DNA of 64,000 nucleotides from positions 242,574 to 306,573 of the forward strand of contig NZ_KI519516.1 in assembly GCF_000482865.1 (NCBI RefSeq), read 5' to 3'. The DNA comes from Actinokineospora inagensis DSM 44258. Its GTDB lineage: Bacteria; Actinomycetota; Actinomycetes; Mycobacteriales; Pseudonocardiaceae. Both the position numbers and the translations under genes were made by a program. Positions 33,363-43,265 of this stretch are shown here, piece by piece. Numbering within the stretch: the first letter of the stretch is position 1; each line of letters begins with the position of its first letter. The notes below the pieces were generated by a model that was given only the letters and a program-made list of their open reading frames with translations, made no database searches and was not told the DNA's origin.

Positions 33363-34970
33363 TCACTCCACGCCGAGCACCACCACCGAACCAGCCTGCC
33401 CGCCCCGGTGCACGGCCAGGTCGATGTCGGGGCGCTCGCGGCGCAGGAACGCGGCCAGCCCGTCGGCCACCGCGTCCGGCGCGTCGAGGCCCATGAGCGC
33501 GGTGACGAGCTCGCCGCCCGCCACCAGCATCCGCTCCAGCACGCCGACCGCGGCCCGGACCAGCACGTCCGGCCCGGACGGCCCCACCTCGATCAGCACG
33601 ACCTCACCGTCGGCGAACCCGAGGACGTCGTCGGCGCGGCACGGCCCGATCCAGGTGATGCCGTCCGCTTCGGCCACCACGACCTCACCGCGCCGGGTCG
33701 CCGCGGCCGCCTCCGCCATGGCGACGACGTCGTCACCGGCACGCCTGCGCGGGTCGTGCACCGCGATCGCGGCCAACGCCTGCACCGGCGACGCGCACGG
33801 CACCACCACCACGTCCTGCCCGGCCGCGACCGCCCGGATCGCCGCCTCGTCCGCGACCGCCACCAGCCCCGAGTCCCCCGGCAGCACCGTGACGTGCCCC
33901 GCGCCGGTCCCGGTGATCACCTCGACCAGTTCGTACGCGTTCGGCTCGGCCTGCCCGGCCTTGAGGACCGCGACCCCCTCGGCCGCGACTAACTCCGCCA
34001 GGTCGTCCCCGCGCACCACCGCCACCACCGCCCGATCCCGGGTGAACCGGTCGACGGTGGCGGGCACGGCGTCGGCGAACCGCGCCACCCGGATCCGCCG
34101 CGGCCTACCCGCGTCGATCCCGGCCTCGATGGCGGCGCCGATGTCGTTGCAGTGCACGTGGACGGTCCACAGGCCATCACCGTCGCCGACCACGGACACG
34201 CAGTCACCCACCCGGTCCAACTCGTCCCGCAACCCTTCGACGGCGGGCTCGTCGATGTCGTTCAGCAGGTACATGACCTCGTAGGCGTACAGGTCGGAGC
34301 CGCCCTCGCGGGCCCGCGGGATGTGCGGCTCGTCGTCCCTCGCGCGCGCCGCCGCCGCCAACGCCGCGGGCTGCTCCGCGATCACCGCGACCAACGCGTC
34401 CAACAGGACGACCACGCCACGGCCCCCCGCGTCGACCACCCCGGCCTCGGCCAGTGCCGCCAACTGGGCCGGGGTCCGGTCGAGGGCCACCGCCGCCGCC
34501 CGCGCCGCCGCGACCGCCACGTCGTGCAGCCCATCCGGCCCCTCGGCGGCCGCCGCCGCGTCCAGCACGCTCAGCATCGTCCCCGGCACCGGCTCGGACA
34601 CCGCCGTCGCCGCGAACCGCGCACCCTCCCGCAGCGCTTCCCGCAGGTCAGGCCCGGTTATCACCGCACACCCGCGCACCGCGTCGGCCATCCCCCTGAG
34701 CACCTGCGACGCGATCACCCCCGAGTTGCCGCGCGCCCCCGCCAACGCCCCACGGGCCGCCACCCCCACCGCCGCGCCCGCCTGCCCGACCGGGTTCTCC
34801 TCCAGCGCGGCCAACGCCGACCGCAGCGTGTCCAGCAGGTTCGACCCGGTGTCCCCGTCGGCCACCGGGTACACGTTGATCCGGTCGATCCCGACCCGGT
34901 GCACGTCCAGCGACTGCACGCACGCCGCCACCCACCTGCGCACCACCGCCGCGTCCAGCGCGTCGAGCAC
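33363..34970 (-). CDS. DAK2-domain protein, fatty-acid kinase FakA-like
   Basis: 535 residues from GTG 34970 with GGAGGTGGAGC upstream. The N-terminal DegV/DhaK-L type kinase domain has [20 protein letters not shown] (metal-binding Asp residues), [16 protein letters not shown] and [16 protein letters not shown] FakA-like middle and C-terminal region follows ([30 protein letters not shown]). FakA phosphorylates exogenous fatty acids held by FakB. The gene order rpmB...DAK2-recG is conserved widely. No fakB gene is nearby. Confidence 0.85.
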   Translation of the reverse strand: MLDALDAAVVRRWVAACVQSLDVHRVGIDRINVYPVADGDTGSNLLDTLRSALAALEENPVGQAGAAVGVAARGALAGARGNSGVIASQVLRGMADAVRGCAVITGPDLREALREGARFAATAVSEPVPGTMLSVLDAAAAAEGPDGLHDVAVAAARAAAVALDRTPAQLAALAEAGVVDAGGRGVVVLLDALVAVIAEQPAALAAAARARDDEPHIPRAREGGSDLYAYEVMYLLNDIDEPAVEGLRDELDRVGDCVSVVGDGDGLWTVHVHCNDIGAAIEAGIDAGRPRRIRVARFADAVPATVDRFTRDRAVVAVVRGDDLAELVAAEGVAVLKAGQAEPNAYELVEVITGTGAGHVTVLPGDSGLVAVADEAAIRAVAAGQDVVVVPCASPVQALAAIAVHDPRRRAGDDVVAMAEAAAATRRGEVVVAEADGITWIGPCRADDVLGFADGEVVLIEVGPSGPDVLVRAAVGVLERMLVAGGELVTALMGLDAPDAVADGLAAFLRRERPDIDLAVHRGGQAGSVVVLGVE

Positions 34971-35147
34971 GCTCCACCTCCAGCCCCTGGTTGCCGCGAG
35001 AGTAGCCCCCGGTTTGGAGCCGCACACCGACACCGGTTACCCTGTGCTGACCGCCCAGGCACGCCTGGGCTCTCGTACGTGCGCCCGCGGACTGACATCA
35101 TTGTTCGTGCGCGGTGCGAGCAACACCAAGGCGAAGGAGTGTCTGAC

Positions 35148-35339
35148 GTGGCTGCCGTGTGCGACGTCTGTGGCAAGGGGCCAGGCTTCGGCAAGTCGGT
35201 CTCGCACTCGAACCGGCGGACCAACCGCCGCTGGAACCCCAACATCCAAACCGTCCACGCACGCCTGGGCATCTCCCAGCGCAAGCGCCTGAACGTCTGC
35301 ACCTCCTGCCTCAAAGCAGGCAAGGTCGTCCGCGGCTGA
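35148..35339 (+). CDS. rpmB: 50S ribosomal protein L28
   Basis: 63 residues from GTG 35148 with AAGGAG 8 bases upstream. [20 protein letters not shown] opens the typical L28, and Cys5/Cys8 with Cys51/Cys54 (CTSC) form a zinc site. It diverges from the DAK2-recG pair, a common arrangement. It is followed by a strong hairpin. Confidence 0.97.
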   Translation: MAAVCDVCGKGPGFGKSVSHSNRRTNRRWNPNIQTVHARLGISQRKRLNVCTSCLKAGKVVRG

Positions 35340-35356
35340 CGGTTTTTCGAGTACGC

Positions 35357-35415
35357 CCCAGTTTCACAAAAGGGTCGATTCCCCCACCGGGAATCGACCC
35401 TTTTGTGAAACTGGG
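35357..35415 (+). terminator. Long perfect hairpin after rpmB
   Basis: Two perfect 27-bp arms (35357-35383 and 35389-35415) enclose the loop CCACC, 17 bases after the rpmB stop. The stem includes CACAAAAGGGTCGATTCCC. It is followed by AAAGAG rather than a T-run on the plus strand, so termination may rely on the exceptionally stable stem. It is the longest simple hairpin in the window. Confidence 0.75.
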
Positions 35416-35455
35416 AAAGAGTCTGAAGAAGAACCACCACAACCAACCCGCCCCG

Positions 35456-35719
35456 CGCGCCTCGAAACCCGCCGATCCCAACCGCCCGTTGTGGTGAAGT
35501 TGTTTTGTTTGGGGGAAGCGGTGGCCTAAGCCGGCCGGCGGGTAAGGCCACGCTTTCCAGTGGCCCCGCCTTTTAGCCTTACCCAGGCTACCGCTAGGGG
35601 CCCCAAACAAAACAACTCCACCACAACGGGCACCACCGCTTTAATCTGGCGCCTATGGCCGGCGTCGCCGAAGGCGACCAGGCCGAAACCCGAGCGCAGC
35701 GAGGCCCAGAGACCCCTCA
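35456..35719 (-). repeat. Palindromic repeat element, copy C
   Basis: Sense direction is minus. The core at 35484-35631 is 148 bp with 31-bp arms (35484-35514, 35601-35631) that match except for one G-T wobble. A third outer pair differs from the other copies (GTTGTGG with CCACAAC) and is compensated. The 5' flank begins TGAGGGGTCT (35719 downward) like copy B and has the same GTCGCC-TTC-GGCGAC hairpin (35664-35678). It lies between rpmB and the convergent ung, about 118 bases after the ung stop. Confidence 0.9.
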
Positions 35720-35837
35720 CGCCAAGATCAACCAGCAGAAAAGCCCCCGAATACACAGCCTAGACGAACCCACCGACAGTCCCCGGCAAACCAGGTCACA
35801 CCCATGATCAACCGCCGACCCGAGCAACCGAAGCTCC

Positions 35838-36512
35838 CTACGGCAGCTTCCACTCCACCGGCTCAGCGCCCTGCTCCACCAGCATCGCATTGGCCCGACT
35901 AAACGGCTTCGACCCGAAGAACCCATTATGCGCCGACAACGGACTCGGATGCGCCGACTCAACAGCAGGCACACCCCCCAGCAACGGCCGCAGGTTCCGC
36001 GCGTTGCGCCCCCACAGGATCGCCACCAACGGCCCCCCACGCGCCGCCAGCGCCCGGATCGCCGCTTCGGTGACCTGCTCCCAGCCCTTCCCCTGGTGGG
36101 AGTTCGACTTCCCCGGCTCCACCGTCAACGCCCGGTTGAGCAGCAGCACCCCGTGCTCAGCCCACGGCGTCAGATCCCCGTTCGACGGCGTCGGGTAGCC
36201 CAGGTCGTCCACGTACTCCTTGTAGATGTTGATCAGGCTCTTCGGAATCGGCCGCACGTCGGCGGCGACTGAGAAGGAGAGGCCGACCGCGTGACCCGGA
36301 GTCGGGTACGGGTCCTGCCCGACGATCAGGACGCGGACGTCGGCGAAGGGCTGTTGGAACGCGCGCAGCACGTGTTCGCCCGCGGGCAGGTAGCGGCGGC
36401 CCGCGGCGATCTCGGCGCGCAGGAAGTCGCCCATCGCGGCGATCTGGTCGGCGGCGGGGGCGAGGGCCTCGGCCCAGCCGGGTTCAACGATGTCGGTCAG
36501 CGGTCGTGCCAC
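35838..36512 (-). CDS. ung: Uracil-DNA glycosylase
   Basis: This 224-residue family 1 UDG removes uracil from DNA. The water-activating motif is [20 protein letters not shown] with the catalytic Asp, and the DNA-intercalation motif is [14 protein letters not shown] with the catalytic His. [19 protein letters not shown] supplies the uracil-specificity Asn. The start ATG 36512 gives the usual N terminus. Neighbours rpmB and thiL match the mycobacterial order. Confidence 0.97.
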   Translation of the reverse strand: MARPLTDIVEPGWAEALAPAADQIAAMGDFLRAEIAAGRRYLPAGEHVLRAFQQPFADVRVLIVGQDPYPTPGHAVGLSFSVAADVRPIPKSLINIYKEYVDDLGYPTPSNGDLTPWAEHGVLLLNRALTVEPGKSNSHQGKGWEQVTEAAIRALAARGGPLVAILWGRNARNLRPLLGGVPAVESAHPSPLSAHNGFFGSKPFSRANAMLVEQGAEPVEWKLP

Positions 36513-36549
36513 GGCGGCAGACCATACTCACCCCGCCGAGTGGTGATCG

Positions 36550-37005
36550 TCATGGGGTGAGGGTCTTGCCCAGGTGGCGGGACAGGTCGTTGTCCGCGTA
36601 GAAGCCGAACGGTGCCACCGCCGTGTAGCCGCTCGACTCGTACAGCGCGATCGCTTCCGGTTGGCGCAGGCCGGTTTCGAGTACCAGCCGCCGGTGGCCG
36701 CGGTCCCCGGCGGTGCGTTCGAGCTCGGCGAGCATGAGCCGGGCCAGCCCGCGGCCGCGGACCGACGGGGCCACGTAGAGCCGTTTCATCTCGACGGTGG
36801 TCGCGTCCACCGCGCGCCAGCCGCCGGAGACGGCGGGGGTGTCATCGACGTAGCCGACGAGGAAGAGGCCCGACGGTGGGGTGAACTCGGCCGGGTCGAC
36901 CGGGGTCTCGTCCATGCCGCCGTAGCGGATGACGTACTCCTGCTGGATCTCCGCGATCAATTTCACCGCGTCCGGGTGGTCGTAGCCACGAGCCTCTATG
37001 CGCAC
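36550..37005 (-). CDS. GNAT-family N-acetyltransferase
   Basis: About 151 residues. VEMKRLYVAPSVRGRGLARLMLAELER is the acetyl-CoA binding motif, and AIALYESSGYTAVAPFGFYADN is the usual C-terminal motif. The start is uncertain: GTG 37005 (VRIEARGYDHPDA) fits the family, while GTG 37053, 7 bases after the thiL stop, would add 16 residues. Same strand as thiL and probably cotranscribed. Substrate unknown. Confidence 0.87.
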   Translation of the reverse strand: MRIEARGYDHPDAVKLIAEIQQEYVIRYGGMDETPVDPAEFTPPSGLFLVGYVDDTPAVSGGWRAVDATTVEMKRLYVAPSVRGRGLARLMLAELERTAGDRGHRRLVLETGLRQPEAIALYESSGYTAVAPFGFYADNDLSRHLGKTLTP

Positions 37006-37059
37006 CAACGCATTGTGACCGAACTCGGTTGTCAGACAATGATTCTGTGGCACAGCGGA

Positions 37060-38025
37060 CTACCGCCAGTGCTGCCAGCCGGTTCCCCCCGTGTACACCG
37101 CCCCGTCGACCGTGACCCCCGTGCCGTGTCCGACGGTGCCGATGACGCGCCAGCCGTCGGGAACGCCGTGCGGGTCGGGGAAGGTGGCGGCGAGCGCGTG
37201 GTCCTCGCCGCCGGTGAGGACCCAGTGCCGCGGGTCGCCGCCCAGCGCGGTCGCGACGTCCACCAGCCGCTGGTGCACCTCGACCAGGTCGGACCGGACG
37301 TCGATGGCCACCGAGGACGCGACCCCGATGTGCCCGAGGTCGGCGAGCAGCCCGTCGGACACGTCGATCATCGCGGTGGCACCCGCGTCGGCGGCGGCGG
37401 GACCGGCGGCGTACGGCGGTTCCGGGAACCGGTGCGCCCCCACCACGCTCACCGGCGACCGGAATCCCCGGCCCAGCACGGCCAACCCGGCCGCGCTCCA
37501 CCCGAGCCGCCCGGCGACCGCGACGACGTCACCCGGACGCGCGCCGCCACGGGTGACCGGCGCCCGCCCACGCAGATCACCCAATGCGGTGAGGGAAATC
37601 ACAAGGGTGGCGGACGCGGTCATATCGCCGCCGACGATGCCGACCCGGGCCTGAGCGGCCTCCTGCCACATCCCGGCGGTCAGTTCCTCGATCACCGCGG
37701 ACCCGGTCTCGCGCGGGCAGGCGATGCCGACCAGCAGCGCGGTGGGGACCGCGCCCATCGCGGCGATGTCGGCCAGGTTGACCGCGACCGCCTTGCGCCC
37801 CACCTGTTCCGGGCTGGACCAGTCGAACCGGAAGTGCACGCCCTCCACGAGCACGTCGGTGCCCGCGACGACCCGCCCGTCCGGGGCGGCGACCACGGCC
37901 GCGTCGTCACCGGGACCCAGCAGGGTGGTGCGCGGCTGCGGTCTGCCCGCGGTGACCCGTTCGATGAGCCCGAACTCACCCACCTCGGCAACGGTTTCCG
38001 CGCCTTCAGGCGTGTTCGGACTCAC
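37060..38025 (-). CDS. thiL: Thiamine-monophosphate kinase
   Basis: 321 residues; phosphorylates thiamine monophosphate to the active diphosphate. GEFGLIERVTAGR, LLGPGDDAAVVAAPDGR with Mg-binding Asp residues, VGRKAVAVNLADIAAMGA, and the GGDMTASATLVISLTALG glycine loop identify the AIR-synthase-like fold; IDVSDGLLADLGH adds the last metal site. No TPP riboswitch is seen upstream, as expected for the salvage/final step in many genomes. Confidence 0.95.
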   Translation of the reverse strand: MSPNTPEGAETVAEVGEFGLIERVTAGRPQPRTTLLGPGDDAAVVAAPDGRVVAGTDVLVEGVHFRFDWSSPEQVGRKAVAVNLADIAAMGAVPTALLVGIACPRETGSAVIEELTAGMWQEAAQARVGIVGGDMTASATLVISLTALGDLRGRAPVTRGGARPGDVVAVAGRLGWSAAGLAVLGRGFRSPVSVVGAHRFPEPPYAAGPAAADAGATAMIDVSDGLLADLGHIGVASSVAIDVRSDLVEVHQRLVDVATALGGDPRHWVLTGGEDHALAATFPDPHGVPDGWRVIGTVGHGTGVTVDGAVYTGGTGWQHWR

Positions 38026-38133
38026 TGCTTCCTCCGATCACCGACATTCGGAATCCCCAACGAAACGCAACTGGGGTACGTTGCTGGACACGTTCCTACC
38101 TCTTGGGGACGCCTACCCGCGAAGGGGCGCGCC

Positions 38134-38367
38134 GTGGTCCACGCATACATCCTGATCCAGACCGAGGTCGGCAAGGCAGCCGCGGTGGCGGCGGAGATCG
38201 CGGGCATCCCGGGCGTCACGACGGCCGAGGACGTCACCGGGCCGTACGACGTCATCGTCCGCGCGGACGCGGAGAACGTCGACCTGCTCGGCCAGTTGGT
38301 GGTGGCCAGGATCCAGAACGTGGAGGGGATCACCCGCACGCTGACCTGCCCGGTGGTCCACCTGTAG
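38134..38367 (+). CDS. Stand-alone Lrp/AsnC ligand-binding (RAM) domain protein
   Basis: 77 residues from GTG 38134: VHAYILIQTEVGKAAAVAAEI, GPYDVIVRADAENVDLLGQL and IQNVEGITRTLTCPVVHL, exactly one RAM/ACT-like domain with no helix-turn-helix. Such small proteins bind amino acids and may modulate true Lrp regulators by mixing subunits. It diverges from thiL and is followed closely by the DUF3515 gene, as in mycobacteria. Confidence 0.88.
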   Translation: MVHAYILIQTEVGKAAAVAAEIAGIPGVTTAEDVTGPYDVIVRADAENVDLLGQLVVARIQNVEGITRTLTCPVVHL

Positions 38368-38386
38368 GCCGTGGTCTAGTGGGCGG

Positions 38387-38983
38387 GTGAGCCTGCCGAG
38401 CGCGACCGCCCCCGAGTCCAGGGACACCGGGTTGTCCCGGCGCACGGTCGTGGCGGCGGCCGTGCTGGTGGGGCTGCTCGTGGTGGGGGTCGTGGTGGCC
38501 AGCCGGTTCGCGCCGCGTGACCTCGGGGACCAGGCCCCGGTGTCGACCGCGAAGACCGCCCGGACCGGGCCGGTCGGCTTGGTACCGGTCGACGCGCCGG
38601 ACTCGGGCACGCCGTCGTGCGTGGCGTTGACCGCCGCCCTGCCCGGCTCGCTTCCCAACGGCGGCAAGGCACTGCCGCGGCTCGACCTCGCCGACCCCGC
38701 CCCCCCGGCCACGGCCGCGTGGGGCGACCAGATCGGCGACCCGGTGGTGTTGCGGTGCGGGCTGGGCAAACCACCGGAGCTGACCCCGACCTCGGAGCTG
38801 CGCGAGGTGTCCGGGGTGCGCTGGCTGGTGGTGACCGGCGACGAGGGCGCGTCGACCTGGTTCGCCGTCGACCGCCCGGTCTACGTGGCGCTCACCCTGC
38901 CCACCGGGCTCGGCACCGGACCACTGCAGACGGTGTCCGAAGTGGTCGGTCGGGCGCTGGAGCGGCAACCGGTGCGGCCGTGA
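38387..38983 (+). CDS. DUF3515 membrane-anchored protein
   Basis: 198 residues. One N-terminal membrane helix (TVVAAAVLVGLLVVGVVVAS) is followed by an outer domain with DSGTPSCVALTAALPGSLPN, WGDQIGDPVVLRCGL and the pair of Cys expected for a disulfide. DUF3515 proteins are actinobacterial and of unknown function. They sit next to ddl in mycobacteria as here, which hints at envelope assembly. Confidence 0.85.
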   Translation: MSLPSATAPESRDTGLSRRTVVAAAVLVGLLVVGVVVASRFAPRDLGDQAPVSTAKTARTGPVGLVPVDAPDSGTPSCVALTAALPGSLPNGGKALPRLDLADPAPPATAAWGDQIGDPVVLRCGLGKPPELTPTSELREVSGVRWLVVTGDEGASTWFAVDRPVYVALTLPTGLGTGPLQTVSEVVGRALERQPVRP

Positions 38984-38995
38984 GACGCGACCCGG

Positions 38996-40132
38996 CTAGC
39001 GCAGGCCCGTGCCGCGGGCCAGCGCCGTGTCGATCAACACGCTGAGCAGGCTCGGGTAGTCGACGCCGCTGACGTCCCACATCTTCGGGTAGGCCGAGGT
39101 GGGGGTGAAGCCGGGCATCGTGTTGACCTCGTTGACGGTCAGCGTGCCGTCGTCGCCGACGAAGAAGTCGACCCGGGCCAGGCCCTGGCAGTCCAGCGCG
39201 CGGAACGCGGCGATCGCGGTCTCCCGCAACTGCTCGGCGACGTCGTCGGACAGCTTGGCCGGGATGTCCAGTTCGCACACGGCGTCGAGGTACTTGGCGT
39301 CGAAGTCGTACCAGTCGACGCCGTCCTGCAGCCGGACCTCGGCGGGCAGTGACGCGCGGACCGAGCCGTCGGGGAACTCCAGCACCCCGCACTCGACCTC
39401 GCGGCCCACGACGGCGGCCTCGACGAGGACCTTCGGGTCGACGGAGCGGGCCAGCACGATCGCGGCCTCCAGGTCGTCCCACGAGGTGACCTTGCTGATG
39501 CCGGTCGACGACCCCGCGCGCGACGGCTTCACGAACACCGGCAGCCCCAGGTACGCCCGCTGCTCCTCGGCGAGGGTCGCCTGGTCGCGGCGCAGTTCGA
39601 CGTAGCGGCCGACGTTCAGGCCCTCCACCGCGAGCAGCTTCTTCGTGTAGCCCTTGTCCATCGCGACGGCGCTGGCCAGCACACCGGGGCCGACGTACGG
39701 GACGCCGACCATCTCCAGCAGGCCCTGGATGGTGCCGTCCTCGCCGTAGGCGCCGTGCAGCACCGGGAACACCAGGTCGACGCCGCTGAGGACCTCGCCG
39801 TGCCGCCCCGGTTCGAGCGCGACCAGGCTCGCGTTGGTCGGGTCGGCGGGCAGGGTGAGCGCGGTGCCCGAGGTGATGCTGGGCATCCGCCGGCCCTCGA
39901 TGCGCAGCGTCGCCGGGTCGGCGGGGCCGAGCACCCACGTGCCGTCCGGGGTGATGCCGACCGGGACGGCCTCGAACCGGTCGGTGTCCAGGTTGGCCAG
40001 CACGCTCGCGGCCGACACGCAGGACACGGTGTGCTCGGTGCTGCGACCGCCGAACACCACCGCCACCCGCAGTTTCCGGTCGGCGGGCCGCCGCGGCACC
40101 GGCGTGGACGAGGACGGCGTGGGGAAGGGCAT
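38996..40132 (-). CDS. ddl: D-alanine--D-alanine ligase
   Basis: 378 residues; joins two D-Ala for peptidoglycan. [19 protein letters not shown] is the N-terminal substrate loop and [26 protein letters not shown] follows. [16 protein letters not shown] is the ATP-grasp loop, and [27 protein letters not shown] carries the metal-binding Asp, Glu and Asn. Convergent with the DUF3515 gene (12-base gap). No vanHAX-type resistance gene is adjacent. Confidence 0.96.
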   Translation of the reverse strand: MPFPTPSSSTPVPRRPADRKLRVAVVFGGRSTEHTVSCVSAASVLANLDTDRFEAVPVGITPDGTWVLGPADPATLRIEGRRMPSITSGTALTLPADPTNASLVALEPGRHGEVLSGVDLVFPVLHGAYGEDGTIQGLLEMVGVPYVGPGVLASAVAMDKGYTKKLLAVEGLNVGRYVELRRDQATLAEEQRAYLGLPVFVKPSRAGSSTGISKVTSWDDLEAAIVLARSVDPKVLVEAAVVGREVECGVLEFPDGSVRASLPAEVRLQDGVDWYDFDAKYLDAVCELDIPAKLSDDVAEQLRETAIAAFRALDCQGLARVDFFVGDDGTLTVNEVNTMPGFTPTSAYPKMWDVSGVDYPSLLSVLIDTALARGTGLR

Positions 40133-40143
40133 GGTGAACGAGA

Positions 40144-41580
40144 CTACCCGGACGGAGTACCGCCGGGTTCGCTCGACTGGGACAACAGCGACAGCAGGTC
40201 AGGGATCACGGCGCGCAACTGGGGCCGCGAGCACGCCGCGTAACCGATGGCGAGCCCGAACCAGGTCGGGGTCCCGAAGTGGTGGCGGACCAGGCCGTCG
40301 ACCACGATGCCCCGGTCGCGGGCCCGGTCGATCGCGGTCCGCTCCGCCTCCGGGGTGTCCAGCGGGACCACCAGGTGCGCGCCCGCGTCGTCGCCGAGGA
40401 AGCGGATCCCGGCGCCGGTGAGCGCGTCGACCAGCAGACCACGCCGCTCGGACAGCTCGCGGCGCAGCTTGCGCAGGTGCCTGCCGAGGTCGCCGTTGCG
40501 GGCCAGTTCGACCAGGACCAACTGCCCAGCCGCCGACGGGCTGGGGCCGGTGACGTCGCGGTGGCGCAGGACGGCGGTGACGACCGCGGGCGGGGCCACC
40601 ATCCACCCCACGCCCAGCGCGGGCGTGAGGATCTTGCTCGTGGTGCCGAGGTGGACGACGACGTCCGGGGCGAGCGCGGCCAGCAGCGGCAACGGGGCCA
40701 CGTCGTAGCGGAGCTCGCCGTCGTAGTCGTCCTCGACGACCAGCCAGCCCTCGCGGCGGGCCCGGTCGACCAGCTCGACCCGGCGGGCCGCCGACATCCG
40801 CCTGCCCAGCGGGTACTGGTGCGCCGGGGAGCAGTAGACCAGCCGGGTGCCCGCCGGGATCGCGTCGAGCAGCAGCCCGTCGCCGTCGACCGGGGCGGGC
40901 ACCACCCGCAGCCCGGCGGCCAGCAGCGTCTGGACCGCCCGCTGGTAGCCGGGTTCCTCGACGGCCACGGTGTCCCCCGGGCTCAGCACGGCGGCGGCGA
41001 TCTCGGCGACCGCGGCCGTCGTACCACCGGTGGCCAGCACCGACTCGCCGTCGCCGTCCTCGAAGCCGCCGCCGTCGAACTCGGCGCTGACCCGCAGGCC
41101 GCGGTGGCGCAGCAGGTGCTCGGCGACGGCGGCCCGGTACGCGGGGATGCCCGCGCGCTGCGGTCGGGGCAACGGGGCCACGTCGGCCGCGCCGCGCCAC
41201 GCCCGCCGCCACGCCGACCGGTCGATCCCGGCCGCCCACGGCGACCCGGGCCGCAGGTCGACGGCGGTCACCTCGGTGTCGTCGAGCGGCCGCGGCCGGG
41301 GGCGGGCGGCGGGCGAGCCGGGGGGCGCGGTGGTGACGTAGGTGCCGGAGCCGTGCTTGCCGGTGATCCAACCCTCGGCGTGCAACTGCTCGTACGCGGC
41401 GGCGGTGACGGTGCGGCTGACGTTGAGCTGCGCGGCGAGGGCCCGGGTGGACGGCAGCCGGTCGCCGCTGCGCAGCCTGCCGTCACCCGCGGCCGCGCGC
41501 AGTTCCTCGGCGAGCTGCACCGCCAGGGGGGTGGGGGACGCCCGGTCGAGGGTCACCGGCAGGGCTGGGCTCTCCGTCAC
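40144..41580 (-). CDS. MocR/PdxR-type regulator (GntR helix-turn-helix fused to an aminotransferase fold)
   Basis: 478 residues from GTG 41580 ([22 protein letters not shown]). The winged helix (about 20-90) has [20 protein letters not shown] and [11 protein letters not shown]. The C-terminal class I aminotransferase fold keeps the PLP-site residues: [11 protein letters not shown] with Asp and Tyr, and [16 protein letters not shown] with the Schiff-base Lys. PdxR members sense PLP and control vitamin B6 genes. It is divergent from the PPOX-fold gene at 41651, a classic regulator/target layout. Confidence 0.92.
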   Translation of the reverse strand: MTESPALPVTLDRASPTPLAVQLAEELRAAAGDGRLRSGDRLPSTRALAAQLNVSRTVTAAAYEQLHAEGWITGKHGSGTYVTTAPPGSPAARPRPRPLDDTEVTAVDLRPGSPWAAGIDRSAWRRAWRGAADVAPLPRPQRAGIPAYRAAVAEHLLRHRGLRVSAEFDGGGFEDGDGESVLATGGTTAAVAEIAAAVLSPGDTVAVEEPGYQRAVQTLLAAGLRVVPAPVDGDGLLLDAIPAGTRLVYCSPAHQYPLGRRMSAARRVELVDRARREGWLVVEDDYDGELRYDVAPLPLLAALAPDVVVHLGTTSKILTPALGVGWMVAPPAVVTAVLRHRDVTGPSPSAAGQLVLVELARNGDLGRHLRKLRRELSERRGLLVDALTGAGIRFLGDDAGAHLVVPLDTPEAERTAIDRARDRGIVVDGLVRHHFGTPTWFGLAIGYAACSRPQLRAVIPDLLSLLSQSSEPGGTPSG

Positions 41581-41582
41581 CA

Positions 41583-41640
41583 GTGGCCTCCTGGAATCAC
41601 CGAGCTGTGGCCCTGTCAGAATGCCACTTGCCTGAGGCAC
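41583..41640. promoter_or_regulatory. Shared control region of the divergent mocR and PPOX genes
   Basis: The 70-bp gap has GTGGCC at 41583-41588 and 41607-41612 (24 bp apart, direct), GCCAC at 41623-41627 (inverted), and GGCAC at 41636-41640. MocR regulators often bind direct plus inverted repeats, so these are candidate sites. No measured binding is implied. Confidence 0.4.
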
Positions 41641-41650
41641 GGTAAACGGC

Positions 41651-42313
41651 GTGACCGAGAACCCGCCGCTGTCGCCGACCCCGCGCAGCACCGTCAAGCG
41701 CGGCGCGAAGCGCGCCCAGACCGACCGAGCCGCACTGCGGGACGTCTTGGACAACGGGCTGATCTGCCACCTGTCCACCGTGGTCGACGGGACCCCACTC
41801 GTTCTGCCCACCGGCTACGGCCGCGACGGCGACACGCTCTACTTGCACGGGTCCACTGGCGCGCGCAGCCTCCGGGCGGCCGCGTCCGGTGTGGAGGTGT
41901 GCGTCGCGGTGACCCTGGTGGACGGTGTCGTCTACGCCCGCTCGGTGTTCCACCACTCCATGAACTACCGGTCCGCGGTGGTGCACGGCACCGCCGTCCA
42001 GGTCAGCGAGCCGCGCGAGAAGCTGCACGGCCTGCGGGTGCTGACCGAGCACCTCGCCCCCGGCTCCTGGGACTACACGCGCGAACCGAACCCCAAGGAA
42101 CTCGCCGCCACCACCGTGCTCGCCCTCGACCTCACCGAAGCCGCCGTGAAGATCCGCACCGGCGGCCCGGTCGACGACGACGAAGACGTCTCAGCCGACC
42201 GCGGCTGGGCGGGCGTGCTGCCACTGCGCCAGGTGTGGGGCGCGGCCGAGTCGTTCGCCGACCACCCCGTTCCCGCGCACGTCACCGCTCGGGCAACCGC
42301 TCCAACCCCGTGA
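41651..42313 (+). CDS. Pyridoxamine 5'-phosphate oxidase-family (FMN-binding split barrel) protein
   Basis: 220 residues: VLDNGLICHLSTVVDGTPLVLPTGYGRDGDTLYLHG starts the split barrel; VFHHSMNYRSAVVHGTA and LRVLTEHLAPGSWDYTREPN follow. It lacks the full PdxH active-site set I would expect, so it may be another flavin reductase or detoxifying enzyme. It is divergent from the MocR regulator and probably its target. Its last 32 bases overlap the end of the cysteine-dioxygenase gene on the other strand. Confidence 0.85.
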   Translation: MTENPPLSPTPRSTVKRGAKRAQTDRAALRDVLDNGLICHLSTVVDGTPLVLPTGYGRDGDTLYLHGSTGARSLRAAASGVEVCVAVTLVDGVVYARSVFHHSMNYRSAVVHGTAVQVSEPREKLHGLRVLTEHLAPGSWDYTREPNPKELAATTVLALDLTEAAVKIRTGGPVDDDEDVSADRGWAGVLPLRQVWGAAESFADHPVPAHVTARATAPTP

Positions 42314-42758
42314 CCGGGTCGATCCGGTAGTTCCGCATCGGCGGCCGCCCCGACCGGTACACGTGGATGCTCACCGCCGGATCCACCGAGTCGTTGCCCA
42401 CCTGGTGCACGTAGCCCGGCCCGAACACCCGGGACTGCCCCTCCACCAGCGTGTGCAGCACCTCGGCAGGCCTGGCCACCGCGACCCGCTCGGTCAACAC
42501 CCCGGACACCACGGTGAACGCCCCGGCGGCGACCCCGTGGTCGTGCAGGTCGGTGTGCTGGCCGGGCAGCCAACTCATCAACCACACCTCCTGCGCCCCG
42601 GTCCGCTCGATCAACACCGCGAACCGCTGATCCGGGTCATAACGCAGGTGCGGCGCCCACTTGGCCCGATCCCGGGCGAACTGGCGGGCGATCAGAACCG
42701 GGTGCGCGGACGCGGGTGTCTCCGCGAGCGCGACAGTGTTGGGCGGCACGGCGAACAT
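42282..42758 (-). CDS. Cysteine dioxygenase-family (cupin) protein
   Basis: 158 residues from ATG 42758 with GAAGGA upstream. The cupin iron site is visible in QHTDLHDHGVAAGAFTVVSG (two His) and GPGYVHQVGN (third His), together with RFAVLIERTGAQEVWLMSWLPG. It fits thiol dioxygenases that turn cysteine or mercaptopropionate into a sulfinic acid. No sulfur gene adjoins on its strand, though a Cys/Met-metabolism PLP enzyme lies 2.4 kb away. The 3' end overlaps the PPOX gene tail by 32 bases. Confidence 0.85.
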   Translation of the reverse strand: MFAVPPNTVALAETPASAHPVLIARQFARDRAKWAPHLRYDPDQRFAVLIERTGAQEVWLMSWLPGQHTDLHDHGVAAGAFTVVSGVLTERVAVARPAEVLHTLVEGQSRVFGPGYVHQVGNDSVDPAVSIHVYRSGRPPMRNYRIDPVTGLERLPER

Positions 42759-43047
42759 GCGCTGCTAGTCCTTCGTCGGCGGGATTCAGCTTGACGCCCA
42801 CCCACGTGGACGCCCTGGATGGGCTGGATCAACAACACCGACAGAGCGCACTCGCGACCCGCCGAAGGTCGATGTGACCCCGGCGGTCGGTCATGGCGCG
42901 TAGCAACACGCGGCACAGCGTGACAGCGCCCCACCCCCACCGCAACCCGCCACCTGTCCGGTCCACCCAGTGGAACGCACCCCGCCTGGCCGGACCGCCC
43001 CACCCGCCCGCCCGCTCCTCGTCGCCGACCCGACGGCACCGCCGCCC

Positions 43048-43135
43048 GCCACCGGCGAGGTCCACGCACCCACTGCGCTTTCCAGCAACCGCCACCGGCG
43101 AGGTTCGCACACCCCCACTGCCCGCTTCCCAGCAA
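43048..43135 (+). repeat. Two tandem copies of a 44-bp unit
   Basis: CCACCGGCGAGGT at 43048 recurs at 43092. Each is followed by a diverged CGCACC...CACTGC...CTTTCCAGCAA or CTTCCCAGCAA, so two units of about 44 bp and the start of a third. Non-coding, in the gap between the cysteine dioxygenase-like gene and sigK. Confidence 0.6.
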
Positions 43136-43265
43136 TCGCCACCCGATCCAGCGGTTGACTTCGACTCCACCCGGGTCCACGCAGGAGCCCGCCCACCCGG
43201 GGCGCCGGGGCCCATTCCTGACGATAACGCGCACCGCGGCTTGTCAAGGGGGACGAGCAGCGAGC

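Noticed and set aside
38026-38133. TPP riboswitch before thiL
   Set aside because: The gap is short and lacks the CUGAGA and ACCUGA core motifs.
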